NCBI GenBank assembly: GCA_964017045.1
Contig: OZ024807.1
Span: 14,330,941 to 14,394,940, forward strand
Length of the DNA: 64,000 bases
Direction of reading: 5' to 3'
Origin: Omphiscola glabra
Taxonomy: Eukaryota > Mollusca > Gastropoda > Lymnaeidae
Below the pieces are notes generated by a model. The model worked only from the letters and a program-made list of their open reading frames with translations, had not been told where the DNA came from and made no database searches. How positions within the stretch are numbered: the stretch's first letter is position 1; each line of letters begins with the position of its first letter. A program made the translations under genes and the position numbers. This document shows, piece after piece, positions 1 to 10,876 of this stretch.

Positions 1-860
1 CCCCCCCCCCCCCAAATAAAGATAAAATGGAAAAAAAAACAATATTTTAAATAGACTAGTTTACAACAACAACAAAAGAGTGACTAAAAGTAAAATGTTC
101 AGGAAAAAAAAGTTTAATAAATTCTAAATTATGAAATTAAATTTATTTTATAAAAGTAACATTGTTGACGTCAACTTTTCTTGACCTCCCCCTCCCCTTT
201 TTCAACAATTGTGAAACATTTTCAGACCCCCCCTCCCCTCTATTTTGTTGACATAATTAATGGACAGCCCCTAAGGAAAATAAATTTTAAGTGCTACATT
301 GGTAAGGAATATAAATTTTAAGTGCTACATTGGTAAGGAAAATAAATGTTAGTCGTGATGATGAGACCTGGGGAAAGATTGGTAACATATTCTGAATATT
401 CTCAAACTGTGGCGAATGGCTTTATTATTTGTTCAGACAGATGGTACCCCAGGGATGCAAGAAAACAAATAGTGAGTCCAAACATAAATACGCACACGCT
501 GGGGTCTTCCATTAAACACAGATTAAGATGGTTATTGTATTTTCAACGTCTGAGAACGCCTGATATCCCCAAACGGTTCTAAAAATTTAGATATCAAATC
601 GGGTAAAAAAGTAATTTTTGTCCAGGTTTAAAAAAAAAAAGTTTAAGAAGCACATTGTGTTAAATCACATTCCTACATTTCTCAAACTGCGTGTCTTTTA
701 AGCGTCTTGCGTCACGGAAAAACAGGAGGTTTTGGGGGGGGGGGGGGGGGGGGGTGGGGCTACTGGGTAAAAAAAATCCAAGAGAAAGCTTGATTAACGC
801 CAAGGACGTCTTAATAACCAACGCCACTCCAACAACACGAGAACCCCCGATCCTTCACTC
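1..860. other. AT-rich spacer with homopolymer runs
   Basis: No convincing gene. It opens with a C13 run and holds a G21 run at 734-754. A 31-bp A/T-rich unit is repeated about twice at 274-345. The only sizeable open frame (346-582) has no recognisable domain and looks fortuitous. Confidence 0.6.
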
Positions 861-1615
861 TTACAAGTGACCAACGTAAGGTCCACGCAAGGCGTATTGA
901 TCGGCCAGGTAAGAGAACTGCGCCATTTTAAACCGGTGAGCAGCGAGCTGACGACAAAAGCCGTGAGGGGGAACCGTATGGGAGAGTCTATTAGTCACAT
1001 AGGTGAAGTTTCGGTGGGATTTGTGGGTGGCGGGGGGGGGGGCCTTATTTTGTTTGGCAGACACGGTACAGACAGCTGTTACATCCGATAGCGCGCCACG
1101 GAACACATGAAGCAGACGTGGATGAATGAATGAATGTGCCGCTTCATGATAAAGAGAGTCCACCTCCCCCCCCCCCCCCCCAACGATTGCAGTTGAGCCG
1201 ACCTTTTTTTGCAAGGAGGGAAATTTAAAGTAAGCGATGGCAGGACTTGAGAAAACACATGACTACAATAATACAGATGTTTGGCTTTAAATGTGTCCTG
1301 ACGGTGTATGATTAAAACAGCATGTTTGTTGTTGTTGTTGTTGTTGTTGACACAGTACACCACGTGTGAAGGAGAGAATGCATGTGCCGGACATCATGTG
1401 CGAATAAGGTGGAGGGAGATGTGTGGTAAAAAAAATTTTACGCACGCTAAGGCAACATGACGATTTGATAAATAAAAATAAACATTCATTTTTTTTTTCG
1501 TTTCGCACTTCGAGTTAGAATCATGCCAACAGCCCCCCCCCCCCTGAATTTTTCCTCTCACCACACCCGGAAAAAGGGTTTTTAGCAGGGGTTGGGCTCA
1601 GTGAGGTTTTCCAAT
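861..1615. other. Spacer with G/C runs and a (GTT)n microsatellite
   Basis: Short overlapping open frames occur on both strands and none resembles a known protein. Runs of G (about 1030-1042) and C (about 1167-1181, 1533-1545) and a (GTT)n tract near 1325-1349 dominate. Confidence 0.55.
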
Positions 1616-1740
1616 ATCAATCAAAATGCCCATCAAAATACCAATCAAGATACCAATCAAAATACCAATCAAAATACCAATCAGGATACCAATCAAAATA
1701 CCAATCAGGATACCAATCAAAATACCAATCAAAATACTTC
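1616..1740. repeat. 12-bp minisatellite
   Basis: About ten copies of the unit AATACCAATCAA, with variants where AAA becomes AGG or AAG. The unit is four codons long, which explains the open frames on both strands. Confidence 0.85.
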
Positions 1741-1978
1741 AGACCAACAAAAAAATGGACATCAACTCTTATAATTTTAAGTGTTTTAGGGCGGTGGGGG
1801 CAACAACAAAAAAAAAAGGATGTGGGTGGGGTGGGGCTAGACTGAATTCTCAAAAACATAGAACGTTTAAAGAAAAGCGAAATTCATTGTGATGCAGCGG
1901 ACTTGGGGTGGGGGGGTTGAAAAAAAGGGGGGGGGGCATCCTGCGGGTTAGAAAATGTGTAGCTGCTTGGCCGTTTCG

Positions 1979-2052
1979 ATTGACAAACCTCTTAGTCTGA
2001 CCTTGACAAACCTCTTAGTCTGACCTTGACAAACCTCTTAGTCTGACCTTGA
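1979..2052. repeat. 23-bp tandem repeat, three copies
   Basis: Three identical consecutive copies of a 23-bp unit beginning TGACAAACCTCTTAG. Confidence 0.9.
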
Positions 2053-3020
2053 AAGCAAACACTATTTATTGCATGCACATTTTTAATCTGGCCAGCAATT
2101 GTTCTCGGTCAACGCCCCCTCCCGCCCTCCTTCATTGTTTTCAGCTCTGCCTCGATCTAGTTTTGTTTATGCTCTCGAATTTATGTCTTTATACATATCT
2201 AACTATATATATAAATAATATGGTCTCTAATTCGAAGAACACTGTTAAAAAAAGAAATTTAAATTATTGATACAAACAATAATCATTAGATATTCATGAA
2301 AAAAAGAAGAATTGTTTCTTACCTTTGAAAAGAAATCTCTAAATCTCCTTGGGGCTAGTAATGCCTGGTTTTAGAGTTAGTGTCCTTGTGAACGAGCTGT
2401 CCTGCGTCCTGGGATAGACGCTCAACTCTCAAATAAATCCTTTGTTTGTTTGTGTGAAACTAGACCCCAAAAAAACCACCAAACTATGAAATATGTACGG
2501 AATAATGAATAACTAAGTCGAATTTTGAGGGGAAATCACCGAGCCGCGACAAGCGCAGGTCTAAACACGCCAACAGCAAACCGCAACCACACGCACACGC
2601 CAACCGGATGTTTATTAAACCACACAACCACACGGGCCCGACTTACAGACCCGCACCTGGATTACCCCGACTTCTACATGTAGGTATGAAAATGACGAAG
2701 AAGTATTTGAAATGCCCCGCAAAAGTTTAGCCGATATCATCGTCATTAAAGAAAGGAGTGGGAGAAATTTATTCCAACCCGGGGGTGGGGGGTTGGGAGG
2801 GAGGAGCGGAATTACTCAGAAGATAATCTCAGGTGTCGGCGAATGAATGGCCAGGTTGCCAGTTCTTGTTTCCACCAAAAACCTTAGCAAACAGACCACT
2901 ACTAAAACTGACCATCAGACTCTTAATAGCCCAGAAACAAAAGGCATCCCAGTAGACAAGACACCGGGTGACCAAGTCCGGAAGTACTTTCAAAATCAAA
3001 AGCACGTGAAATGAAAGTAC
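2053..3020. other. Spacer
   Basis: No gene recognised. An open frame on the minus strand (2829-3107) runs across the low-coordinate end of the neighbouring LTR element but resembles no retroelement domain and is probably chance. Confidence 0.5.
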
Positions 3021-3110
3021 TGTTACGCGCCCATACAAGTGCATCGCATACTTGCCTATAGCTAGATATAATAAAAAAAATATAGGTTGATAATAATTCA
3101 GGCTCAAAGT
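3021..3110 (-). other. Possible remnant of the 3' end of the LTR element
   Basis: The sequence from 3021 starts TGTTACGCGCCC and the LTR at 5601 starts TGTTACGCCCCC, after which they diverge. A GTAC next to this point matches GTAC beyond the other end of the element. If real, nearly all of the 3' LTR has been lost. The match is short and could be chance. Confidence 0.3.
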
Positions 3111-3178
3111 TTCTTAGACGGGATAATGAGCATCGGCCACAACATTGTCTGTCCCTTTTATCTTTCTGATTTCAAATT
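3111..3178 (-). pseudogene. RNase H C-terminal remnant of the LTR element
   Basis: On the minus strand one frame contains IKGTDNVVADA, close to the motif that ends the RNase H domain of Ty3/gypsy pol (usually followed by LSR). A stop follows soon after. It directly abuts the stub of the pre-RT linker, so the whole RT and most of RNase H are missing between them. Confidence 0.65.
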
Positions 3179-3300
3179 TCCTATGTCTATGTCTGGGGTT
3201 ACTCCGGGAGCATCGGGAAAAAGGTGCGCTGATTCAAATATAAGTTAGTCAATATAGGTCTGTGACACTCAGGTCGGTGGGACAGCTTGTCATCTATATT
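3179..3300 (-). pseudogene. Stub of the linker preceding RT
   Basis: Minus-strand translation shows a segment rich in hydrophobic and charged residues ending near FPDAPGVTPDIDIG (after allowing a one-base shift). In related elements a leader of the form F.D.P..T...HDIDVG stands immediately before the first RT motif. Coding similarity then jumps to the RNase H tail. Confidence 0.55.
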
Positions 3301-3595
3301 GGATAATATCATGGAGTTGGACAACTTTAAAGGGTTACTTTTGTCTGACACAGTCTCTTCAGACTCCTCAGTGGAATGAACGGTTGCGTGGACAACTTTA
3401 ACTTGTCCAGCGGCGGCAACATTTTTCTCATAAAAAGGTTTTAGTGAATTAATGTGACACACTCTCTGGTTCTTCCTTCTATCAGGGGTGTTGATGACAT
3501 AGTTGACCTCACTCAGTTTTGAGTGAATGGCACAGGGCCCACAATACTTGGCAGATAAAGGATTATCTGGAGGAACTGCAACCTTTTATTTCTCA
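3301..3595 (-). pseudogene. Integrase C-terminal (GPY/F-type) module
   Basis: The minus strand encodes AKYCGPCAI, then NTPDRRKNQRVCHINSLKPF. This matches the GPY/F motif and the conserved RVCHVN.LKPY-type block at the integrase C-terminus of Ty3/gypsy elements. No HHCC zinc finger or DDE catalytic core is found between it and the protease. The preceding frame has a TAA stop (about 3577-3579), and the protease frame and this one differ, so this is a relic. Confidence 0.65.
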
Positions 3596-3689
3596 GACAT
3601 TCTTTTAGTGGCTGGAAAGGAGGGGTATGCATACCGATTTTCTTTCTTGGCGGTTGAAGAAAAAGGTGGAGTTTTTTTAGTGGCTCTGA

Positions 3690-3989
3690 GAAAACTTTAG
3701 CGCCAGCTAAATCGTTACCAAGTATCAAGTCAATACCTTTTATTAGTAATTGATCAAGAACACCGACTAAAACATTGCCCTTTACTAGGTTATGTGAAAT
3801 ATTGATGAAATGGAGAGGTACAGAGGTTTGACCTAGCCCAACTCCATGTAGAGTGATTTCAGCAACCTCTGCTGAATCTGTGGAGAGTGGAAGGGTGCTT
3901 TTTAACATTAGAGATCTGGAAGATCCAGAGTCTCTTAGAATGTTCACCTTTCTTCTGGAATAGGGTTTTCCAGGTATAGATAGATACAC
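3690..3989 (-). pseudogene. Retropepsin-like aspartic protease of the LTR element
   Basis: The open frame starting at 3989 contains ILRDSGSS around residues 17-24, the D-S/T-G active-site motif, and IDLILGND around residues 86-93, the second conserved hydrophobic-Gly-Asp block. Spacing of about 70 residues suits a retropepsin. The frame differs from that of gag: a one-base indel near 3970-3985, in a short TATC repeat, seems to separate them. It would cleave the gag-pol polyprotein if intact. After the second motif the sequence drifts out of frame. Confidence 0.7.
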
Positions 3990-4019
3990 ATCCTTCAGAG
4001 ATGAAGGGGTGCAATTCCT

Positions 4020-5367
4020 TTAGTGTGTTGACTGTTGGAGAGAGGAGACCTTGGTCTTGAGGCTTAGCTACCAGAAATGAATAATCTTCCCGTGCGAGTG
4101 ATTTAGTAGATCTTTCGTCGTCACGAGGCGGAATTGGGGTCGACTTTGTGTTTTGTTTAACAAAAGTGACCTGATGATAATCAGGATGTGGATGTACGTA
4201 GATCTTATGATTGAAAGCGACAGGCCTAACATCCTGGTCATTCTGGGTGTTTCGGATGTATCTCCGACTTCGGCACTGGTCAGTTCGGTGACCTGGTTTA
4301 TTGCAGTACCGGCAAAATAATTGTGGAGATGATGGTTTCCTATCACTGTGTGAGTCCTGATGTCCAGTTGATGTGCCAAACTGTTGTGGTTCGGTCACTG
4401 GCAGTGTCACAGGTTGTGTAAACTGGTGGCGAATAGTGGGATTGGCATCCCTGTGGTTGAGGTAATGATTGTCGGCCATCTCAGCTGCTCTTCTAATATC
4501 TTTGATGTATAGATCCATCAGGTGTGTTCTCACTTCCCCAGGGACGGAATTCATAAACTCTTCTAAAAGAAGAAGTGATCTGAGTTTGTCGAGGGAGTCG
4601 ACATTCTCAGCTATCAGCCATCTGTCAAATATTTTCTCTTTTTCGTAGAAAAACTCCACATATGTTTGATCAGGATGTTTCTTGAGACTTCGAAACATCC
4701 TGCGATAAGCCTCTGGAGTCAGCTCATATGCTTTAAGTATGGCTGCTTTTACTACGCTGTAGTGTAGTCATTTTGTGACTGAGCGGATAATGATGCAAAG
4801 ATTTGTGACGCCTTACCGTGCAATGCTGTACTTAATAATATGGTTTGAATTTCTACCGGCCATTTTAATTTGATTGCTAACAGCTCAAAATGTTTAAAAT
4901 AGGTTTCCAAGTCTGTCTCATCGAACTTAGGAACACTACGAACGAATGAGTGAATAGAAGGAGACAATGATTCAGAAGAACTGACAAGTAGAAGGCTTAG
5001 TCTTGCTGTCATCAAATTCTAACTGTTTAATTTTCATGTCCCTATCATCTTCCAATTTTTGTTTCTCTAATTCTAACTTTTGTTTCTGGATCTCTGAATT
5101 TAATTCTAACTCTTTCTCTCTGATCTCTAATTCTCTAATCTTCAAAAGGTGATCACTATCTATCTCTGGGGCTATTAGATTTAAACATTCTTCCTCGAGC
5201 AAACCTTCATTTACAAAGTGTACAATGATTTGGTCTATGAGAACAGAATTCCTGCTAGCAGGTTTAAATTTAACATCTAAAGCTTTTAAGACTAGAATTA
5301 GTTCTTTCCTTTTAAAACTGTTTAAGACAGGAATTGATGGATTCTGGAGAAATGTTTCTATTTCCAT
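4020..5367 (-). pseudogene. gag of the LTR element, SCAN-like with CCHC knuckle
   Basis: Gag forms the particle and binds the element's RNA. The first part (5367-4990) has a helical, Glu/Lys-rich coiled coil. The middle part (5015-4700) includes FDETDLETYFKHFE and then AYELTPEAYRR, the start of a SCAN-like capsid region that continues with TYVEFFYEKEKIFDRW. A zinc knuckle at 4273-4314 reads CRYCNKPGHRTDQC (CX2CX4HX4C). Frameshifts lie near 4975-5015 and 4700-4752, so the gene is broken into three frames. The vertebrate SCAN domain is thought to derive from gag of Gmr1-like elements (established knowledge), which agrees with the domain order seen downstream. Confidence 0.7.
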
Positions 5368-5578
5368 TCTTAAAGTTAAAGAGAAAACTTACCTACCCAG
5401 AACAAAAAAAAACAATAGCACTGCAGAACCGGTGTGTAGCGTAAGTGAAATAGAGGCACACTACACAGCACTGGTAAACTCCTATAAGAACCTAACAAAA
5501 ATTCCTAACTATACTGTGAGATTAGTGTTGACAAAGGTTATAAAACAGAATTCCAACAAAGAATATTCTGGATAGAAA

Positions 5579-5596
5579 TCCCGGACAGAGGTCCCA
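5579..5596 (-). other. Putative primer binding site
   Basis: Four bases inside the LTR edge, the minus strand reads TGGGACCTCTGTCCGGGA. Its complement ends in CCA, as a tRNA 3' end would. I cannot say which tRNA. Confidence 0.5.
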
Positions 5597-5600
5597 TATA

Positions 5601-6139
5601 TGTTACGCCCCCTATTATGTTCAAGGAATTTGAACAGGCTCGTGGTCTAGGGGTTTTGAAAAGGGGCTAACACAGGTAGATTTTAGACCCACTATTGGCT
5701 AACACAGGTAGATTTTAGACACACTATTTGCTAAAATAAAGACAATCAGTGCTCTATATAACTGTACTTTATTACATGGAATAGAAAGTGAACAAAGATA
5801 AATACATTCTACATAAAAAGAAATGAATATAGGTCTAACACTAATAATAACCAAACCTCACAGTAATATAAACAATTCTATCACAAATCTAAGTTCCTGG
5901 AATAGTATTTCTATTAACTATTGAATGGCCCTATCAAGTACTAAGCAAATGCAACGGTCAGCTAGTCACGCATCCCTAGGCTCATCTTGTCTCTCTCTTG
6001 GTGTCCTGGGACTACACAGCGCACTTATAGGCTACTGTAGTTGGCGTGGCTTGACCTACATGTGACCCTTCCTGGACGCTGGTCATCTGACACGGCTAGG
6101 TTAATGGGTACATAATGAAAATGACCCTACCTCGTAACA
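5601..6139 (-). repeat. 5' LTR of the gypsy-like element (539 bp)
   Basis: The plus strand runs TGTTACG...CGTAACA, so the ends are inverted repeats with canonical TG...CA. On the minus strand an AATAAA (5768-5773) is followed by TATATA (5755-5760), marking a likely promoter and polyadenylation region. A 32-bp segment is duplicated head to tail at 5665-5696 and 5697-5728. No second full LTR is present in the window. Confidence 0.7.
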
Positions 6140-6880
6140 GTACTCAGTACTGTACAGCAGTGCCGCTAAGTCTGATTGCGGAAGGTCAAATACTTACTCA
6201 CAGCTAATCCCCAACATTTGAACACAACACTTGAACACAACGCACTGAATTATTAGCACGATGAGCTGTGACTAGCGAGATCAAAGCCACTATGCACGCA
6301 CACACACAAACACACACTCACACACGCGCGCACACACGCATGTACTCGTACACACACATGCCTATACATACACACACATTAATAACTTAATCCCTATCCA
6401 TTAAAATACACAACTTATTGTTTACATTCAGCTTTCCGAACCAAAATAATCACATCACATCCATGACATTAACCTTGAACAGAATAAACTCTCCGAATAA
6501 AACCGTCAGAAGCACAATCACGAATTCTAAACGTCTTACATAACTGAAGAAATCCTTTTTTTTTCGTTCATGTTTTTTTTTTCTCCTTCTCCAAAACTAA
6601 ACCACTACATCACATTGAACGATAGATATAAACTTCTCCGCATGGAATCCCTGGATCTAACCTTTAAACAACGGCTCACTGCTCACTTCACGGCCCGTGT
6701 CTACCCCTGCTCACCCACTCACCGATACGTGCACAACCAAACTGATCTCTAACGTTTCAAAACTCGGGGGGCCGCTCACAGCCAGTGTCAACGACTTCAC
6801 GATGTAATACACGCGAAATGCTTCAGGTGCGTTACCCCCACTTTTCCCCCAGCAATGCTTTCCTCGGTGTCGTGTCAACC
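6140..6880. other. Spacer with CA-rich tract
   Basis: No gene seen. A CA/CG-rich stretch occupies about 6295-6380; a T-rich run lies at 6553-6585. Confidence 0.55.
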
Positions 6881-7335
6881 TTTCGCATTGCGCCCGACCG
6901 CGCCCCCCACCCCCACCTCATCCCACCAACCCCCGCCACCCCTGCCTTTGCCGGCTCTGCTCACCCACCCCATCAACGTACACACTCTCCGTCACCCGCT
7001 CCTTACCCCCTTTTTTTTCTCTCTCTCTCTCTCTCTTTTTTTCTACACCAGCCCCACCCCCCCCTCAACCGAAAACCCCCCCCACCACCCTAGCCCGCGC
7101 CCTCTTCATCCAGAGTCCAATCTTTTCTCACGGCCCCTCTGTTGCGTGGTTTCCGATGATAGGCACTGCTTGACAAGACCTCTCTCCGCATGCCGCTACC
7201 GTACGGCCGGTCGTCAGTGGCTATGGAACCTGAACGGCTCATCGATTTAATTAGTAACCCCCGCCCCCCCCCCAACTTCCCCCCCCCCCCAACTCCCTCC
7301 TTTTTTTTTTTTCCTTTCTTATCGGTCCACTTTTT
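6881..7335. repeat. Pyrimidine-rich low-complexity tract
   Basis: C- and T-rich on the plus strand, including CT repeats near 7018-7036 and C runs near 7264-7290. Overlapping Pro/His/Ser-rich open frames are a product of this composition. Confidence 0.6.
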
Positions 7336-8913
7336 TTTTCCTCGGCGGAACTTAAAATTTTTTGTTTAAACCTCTTCAAAAGCGGAATTAAAAATAAAAA
7401 TTTAGTATACTTTTACATACCAGCAATCAGTTGTGATAGGCGTTATTGATAAAAGAAAAATAACGACCACCAATTTATTTGAACTATAATCATAGGATAA
7501 GTCACAAACTTAATTTTTGTTCTGTATTTTTTTTTTAAGGCAGGGGTTTTTCCAAAGGAAATCTCTTGTAATGAACGACCAATGAACAGAGGGGGGTTCT
7601 CCCACGTGACAGGGCCCTCGTTTCCTGATTGGCCGGCCAGGGAACCTTAGGGGCGGGTGAGATACAAAGTTGCGAGGCAGTTTGCGTGAAACTTTCTCTC
7701 ACGCGGGAGGGAACCAGCACGCGCACGCCGCCACGCGCAGATTTGACCTCGTGGGGGTCACGTGGCACGTGTCAAGTGTCACCCAGGCACGCGTTATGGG
7801 GGGGGGGGGAGGGAGCAGTGTAAATTAAGAAGCGCGTGTCCTCACATAATCAGTAGATGAGGCCCTGCTTTCAGGTTGTTGCTGTTGGAGCTAGGGAAGG
7901 GTGGGAAAAGGTGGTGGTTCTAATTATCCAGGACTTATCAGACGATAAAAAACAAAAATAAAAAAAGGGGGGGGGGTGAGAAAAAAAAATCGTGTTTGAG
8001 GTAAAGTGCCATGTTTTAGAGATGCCCCCCTGGGACGCGCGCCCTCATAATTTGATCGAGCGCCCCCCCCCCACCATGCACGCGGAAAACAGTTTCGTAT
8101 ACAGGTACTCCCTCCACCTTCCCCACCACCGTGTTCTTAATCATGCTGTTTGGCGACGGCAGGTAGTTGCGGCTCGCCTCCACAACAACACACCTGGCAG
8201 CACGTGCGTCGCCTGTGACGGGACGTGAGAAACTTAGGTGAGTCCCCGTCTCACGGAAAGGGACACGGCCCGGTCGAACAACGGGACGGCACGCCGGGCG
8301 GGGCCTCGTGTCAGGCAGGAGTGGGAGAGAGACACCCTCCCCCCCCCCACCAAAGCCCGGGTTACCTTTCAATGCGGTACGCTTTTTTTTTTGGGGGGGG
8401 GGGGGTGAGGGACAACGCGCGCCTCTTATCTCCCTTCATTTTGGCGATGGGTTGCACTAAGTACGATTATAGACACAAACAACGCCCCCCCCCCCCCAAA
8501 CAACACCACTAGAAGCGTCACGTGGTATAAGTTTGACATGGCATTGCGGGAACTGGCAATCTTCGTGGGAACTTTGAGTTGTCAAGTGCAAGGTGTTGTC
8601 ATAGGGACAAGGGGAAAAAGGAAGTTTGTGGGGGGGGGGGGTCTTTTTATAGATACATTAAATGTTGGAGGGGTGAGACGTCGTGGGAAAACCGGTGCTG
8701 ATAATAAAAACAATTTATGATCAGGTGGAAATTTGGAGCTGACAAAAATGATCAGCAGTGGCGCAACTTGAGGAGGGCACAAGCTCCAAGGGCGGCCACT
8801 TTGGGGTTGATATTAGATTCATATATTAAATGAAACAAAAAAAGAAAGAATTATGTCTGTTGTTGATAGAGGGGACATGGGCTTTTAGGAATTCACCCCG
8901 GATGAGATTAGTC
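7336..8913. other. Spacer with many G and C runs
   Basis: Several open frames on both strands have no recognisable domain. Homopolymers include G near 7799-7809, C near 8072-8081, C near 8338-8349, G near 8393-8405, C near 8485-8497 and G near 8630-8641. Confidence 0.5.
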
Positions 8914-8995
8914 ATACTTTGAGGGGGCCACTATAGTCATATACTTTAAGGGGGCCACTATAGTCATATACTTTAAGGGGGCCACTATAATCATA
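8914..8995. repeat. 27-bp tandem repeat, three copies
   Basis: Three near-identical copies containing GGGGGCCACTATAGTCAT. Confidence 0.85.
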
Positions 8996-9681
8996 GGATA
9001 ATTTGATATTTATAACATGGTGATCTTTTTAAATTTGTGTGAACATTTCTAGGGGTTGGATGTTGTTATGAAGGATGACGTGTTTTGATACACGCTTTGC
9101 CCACATTCCATGTGCATGACCTCTTTTTCAGTCGAGACCGTTTTGGGGGTAGCTAGAAAAATATCACTTTGTTGAAATTTTAGCTTACTATCGTCCATTT
9201 CTGTCGAACATGATAGAATGATCTCGAGAATGCGGGAAGCAGTAAGACTGCGTATTCCATTTCGAGAATGAGCATCTGAAACAGGGTATAAAAGGGATAA
9301 GATTAAATGACGGGAGAGATTTTTCTTTTCCTTTACCACGAGATGTGCTGTGTGTCATTATTTAATACTTTGTTGTGTGTAGATTTTTCTATTTCCTCGT
9401 AATACAATTTTGTGCTCATTGTATTTTTATACACAGTTCCGGTACGTGCAAACTGTAAGTTAATGATTTTAATCATCACATTCTTTTGCTGTTGTAATTT
9501 AATTGAAATGAACACATTAAAAACGTATTAATTGTAATTAGCTCTGGCTTTGTGTGTCGTATTATTTGTTATTATTTTTAAACTTTGGTATCGTCCTTTA
9601 TTATGGACTGTTTTTAGAACGAGCCATAGACAAAAGATAAGAGATTAAATTCTCCATTTATAACGGTCCGTAATAGATGTA
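8996..9681. other. Spacer, with one stray copy of the next repeat
   Basis: A single partial copy of the downstream 47-bp unit (GTGAACATTTCTAGGGGTTG) sits at about 9039-9063, some 640 bp before the array. Nothing else recognised. Confidence 0.5.
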
Positions 9682-9900
9682 CAAAGGCATTTATGTATCA
9701 ACGTGAACATTTCTAGGAGTTGAATGTTCAAAGGCATTTATGTATCAACGTGAACATTTCTTGGGGTTGGATGTTCAAAGACATTTATGTATCAACGTGA
9801 ACATTTCTTGGGGTTGGATGTTCAAAGACATTTATGTATCAACGTGAACATTTCTTGGGGTTGGATGTTCACAGGCATTTATGTATCAGTGTGAACGTTT
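9682..9900. repeat. 47-bp minisatellite
   Basis: About 4.7 copies; CATTTATGTATC recurs every 47 bases from 9688. Confidence 0.9.
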
Positions 9901-10436
9901 CGTGTTAGTGGGGCATTTTAGTATCATGCGAGGCATTTCACCTGAAAGGAGTCTCATAATAAACAACAGGAACACCACACAGAGCAATCATTTACCCAGA
10001 AGGTACACATAAGAAGGAGAAAGATATATTAAGTGAGACTCCCTGAAGAGTTTTATGCAACAGCCCGGAAACAAAATCTAAGTTTTTCTTAAGAAGAACG
10101 ATACAAATTATGAGGTGTCTTGTCATTGTGAAGTTCATGTGTATGAAGTGACAGTTAATATGTATGAAGTGTCAGTTTATATCTATGAAGTGTCTGTTTA
10201 TATCTACAATATGAAGTGTCAGTTTATATCTATGATGGGTCAACTAATTTCCACGAACAAACAACCTGTATATATATTATTGAAATTATTCGACAGTTCA
10301 TGATAAGTTGTTGAAGGACAAGGAAGATTTGCCATCGGCATCGGAATATTATTAGTAATCGCATATTTGTCTTTGGAATATTTGCCATCTTCATAAGCGA
10401 TATTAGACCAGACGAAATATTTGACAGAGCGTACAC
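9901..10436. other. Spacer with short 21-bp degenerate repeat
   Basis: Five or six copies of a unit resembling TATGAAGTGTCAGTTTATATC lie at 10138-10236. The rest is unassigned. Confidence 0.55.
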
Positions 10437-10712
10437 AATATTCTGTCCTTGGCGTACGGCTGCATAAAAGGATTAGCACCAGATTATATGAAAGAACTGC
10501 TTTATGAACATGTAACCTTAAAGAACCCGCGGTCCTCAACTCAGTCCTTACTGAAAATTCCCACTGTGGAGGAACACAGAAAAACGTCGTACGGAGTGCG
10601 CGCTTTGGAAGCGATAGCGCCAAAGTTATGGAATAGTTTACCTCCATCTTTGAGGAGTACTGAAAAGGACAGAAAATCATTTAGGAAACATTTAAAGACT
10701 TTTTTTGTTTAA
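10437..10712 (+). pseudogene. C-terminal fragment of a CR1/L2-type LINE reverse transcriptase ORF
   Basis: The open frame ending at 10712 encodes YGCIKGLAPDYMKELL, then APKLWNSLPPSLRS and FRKHLKTFFV before the stop. This is the well-known conserved tail of the ORF2 protein of CR1/L2-like non-LTR retrotransposons (KCLHGLAPSYL...APKLWNSLP..IR...SFK..LKT.LF). Upstream the frame hits a stop near 10415 and the rest of RT and the endonuclease are missing, so this is a 5'-truncated dead copy, usual for target-primed insertion. Identification is firm at the superfamily level; the exact clade is not. Confidence 0.8.
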
Positions 10713-10794
10713 TAGATTTGAGCATGCTAAAGTAGCATGGATACAAGCGCTATAGAAGTATCCAATCAACCAATCAATCAATCAATATTAATAA
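10713..10794 (+). mobile_element. LINE 3' UTR with (AATC)n tail
   Basis: After the stop, a small hairpin around GCATGCTAAAGTAGCATG leads to AAGCGCTATAGAAGTATCC, then AATC repeats. A short structured 3' end with GCGCTATA and a simple repeat tail is typical of L2-like LINEs. Confidence 0.65.
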
Positions 10795-10868
10795 GTATGT
10801 TCATTATGTTTTCCTATATAGACTTGGCTATTTAAGATCGTCATCCTATTTCAGAGATTGAAGTAATA
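10795..10868. other. Short spacer between LINE and MITE
   Basis: No feature recognised. Confidence 0.5.
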
Positions 10869-10876
10869 TGTGGTAG

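Larger units (their letters stand above)
3021..6139 (-). mobile_element. Degenerate Ty3/gypsy-like LTR retrotransposon, Gmr1-like domain order
   Basis: Read on the minus strand, the element runs LTR (6139-5601), primer binding site, gag with SCAN-like region and CCHC knuckle, aspartic protease, integrase C-terminal GPY/F-type module, a stub of the linker before RT, then the last residues of RNase H. The integrase core and essentially all of RT and RNase H are absent, so it cannot move by itself. Finding the integrase C-terminus before the RT leader, and RNase H last, fits the gag-PR-IN-RT-RH order of Gmr1-like Ty3/gypsy elements (established knowledge). The low-coordinate end at 3021 is tentative: it begins TGTTACG like the LTR, and GTAC lies just outside both ends (3017-3020 and 6140-6143). 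Confidence 0.7.

Noticed and set aside
2340..2460. SINE-like 3' tail ending in TTTGTTTGTTTG
   Set aside because: No tRNA-type promoter boxes upstream and no target duplication could be read.
2829..3107. Integrase or env of the LTR element
   Set aside because: The hydrophobic frame has no integrase or envelope motif and spans the proposed element end.
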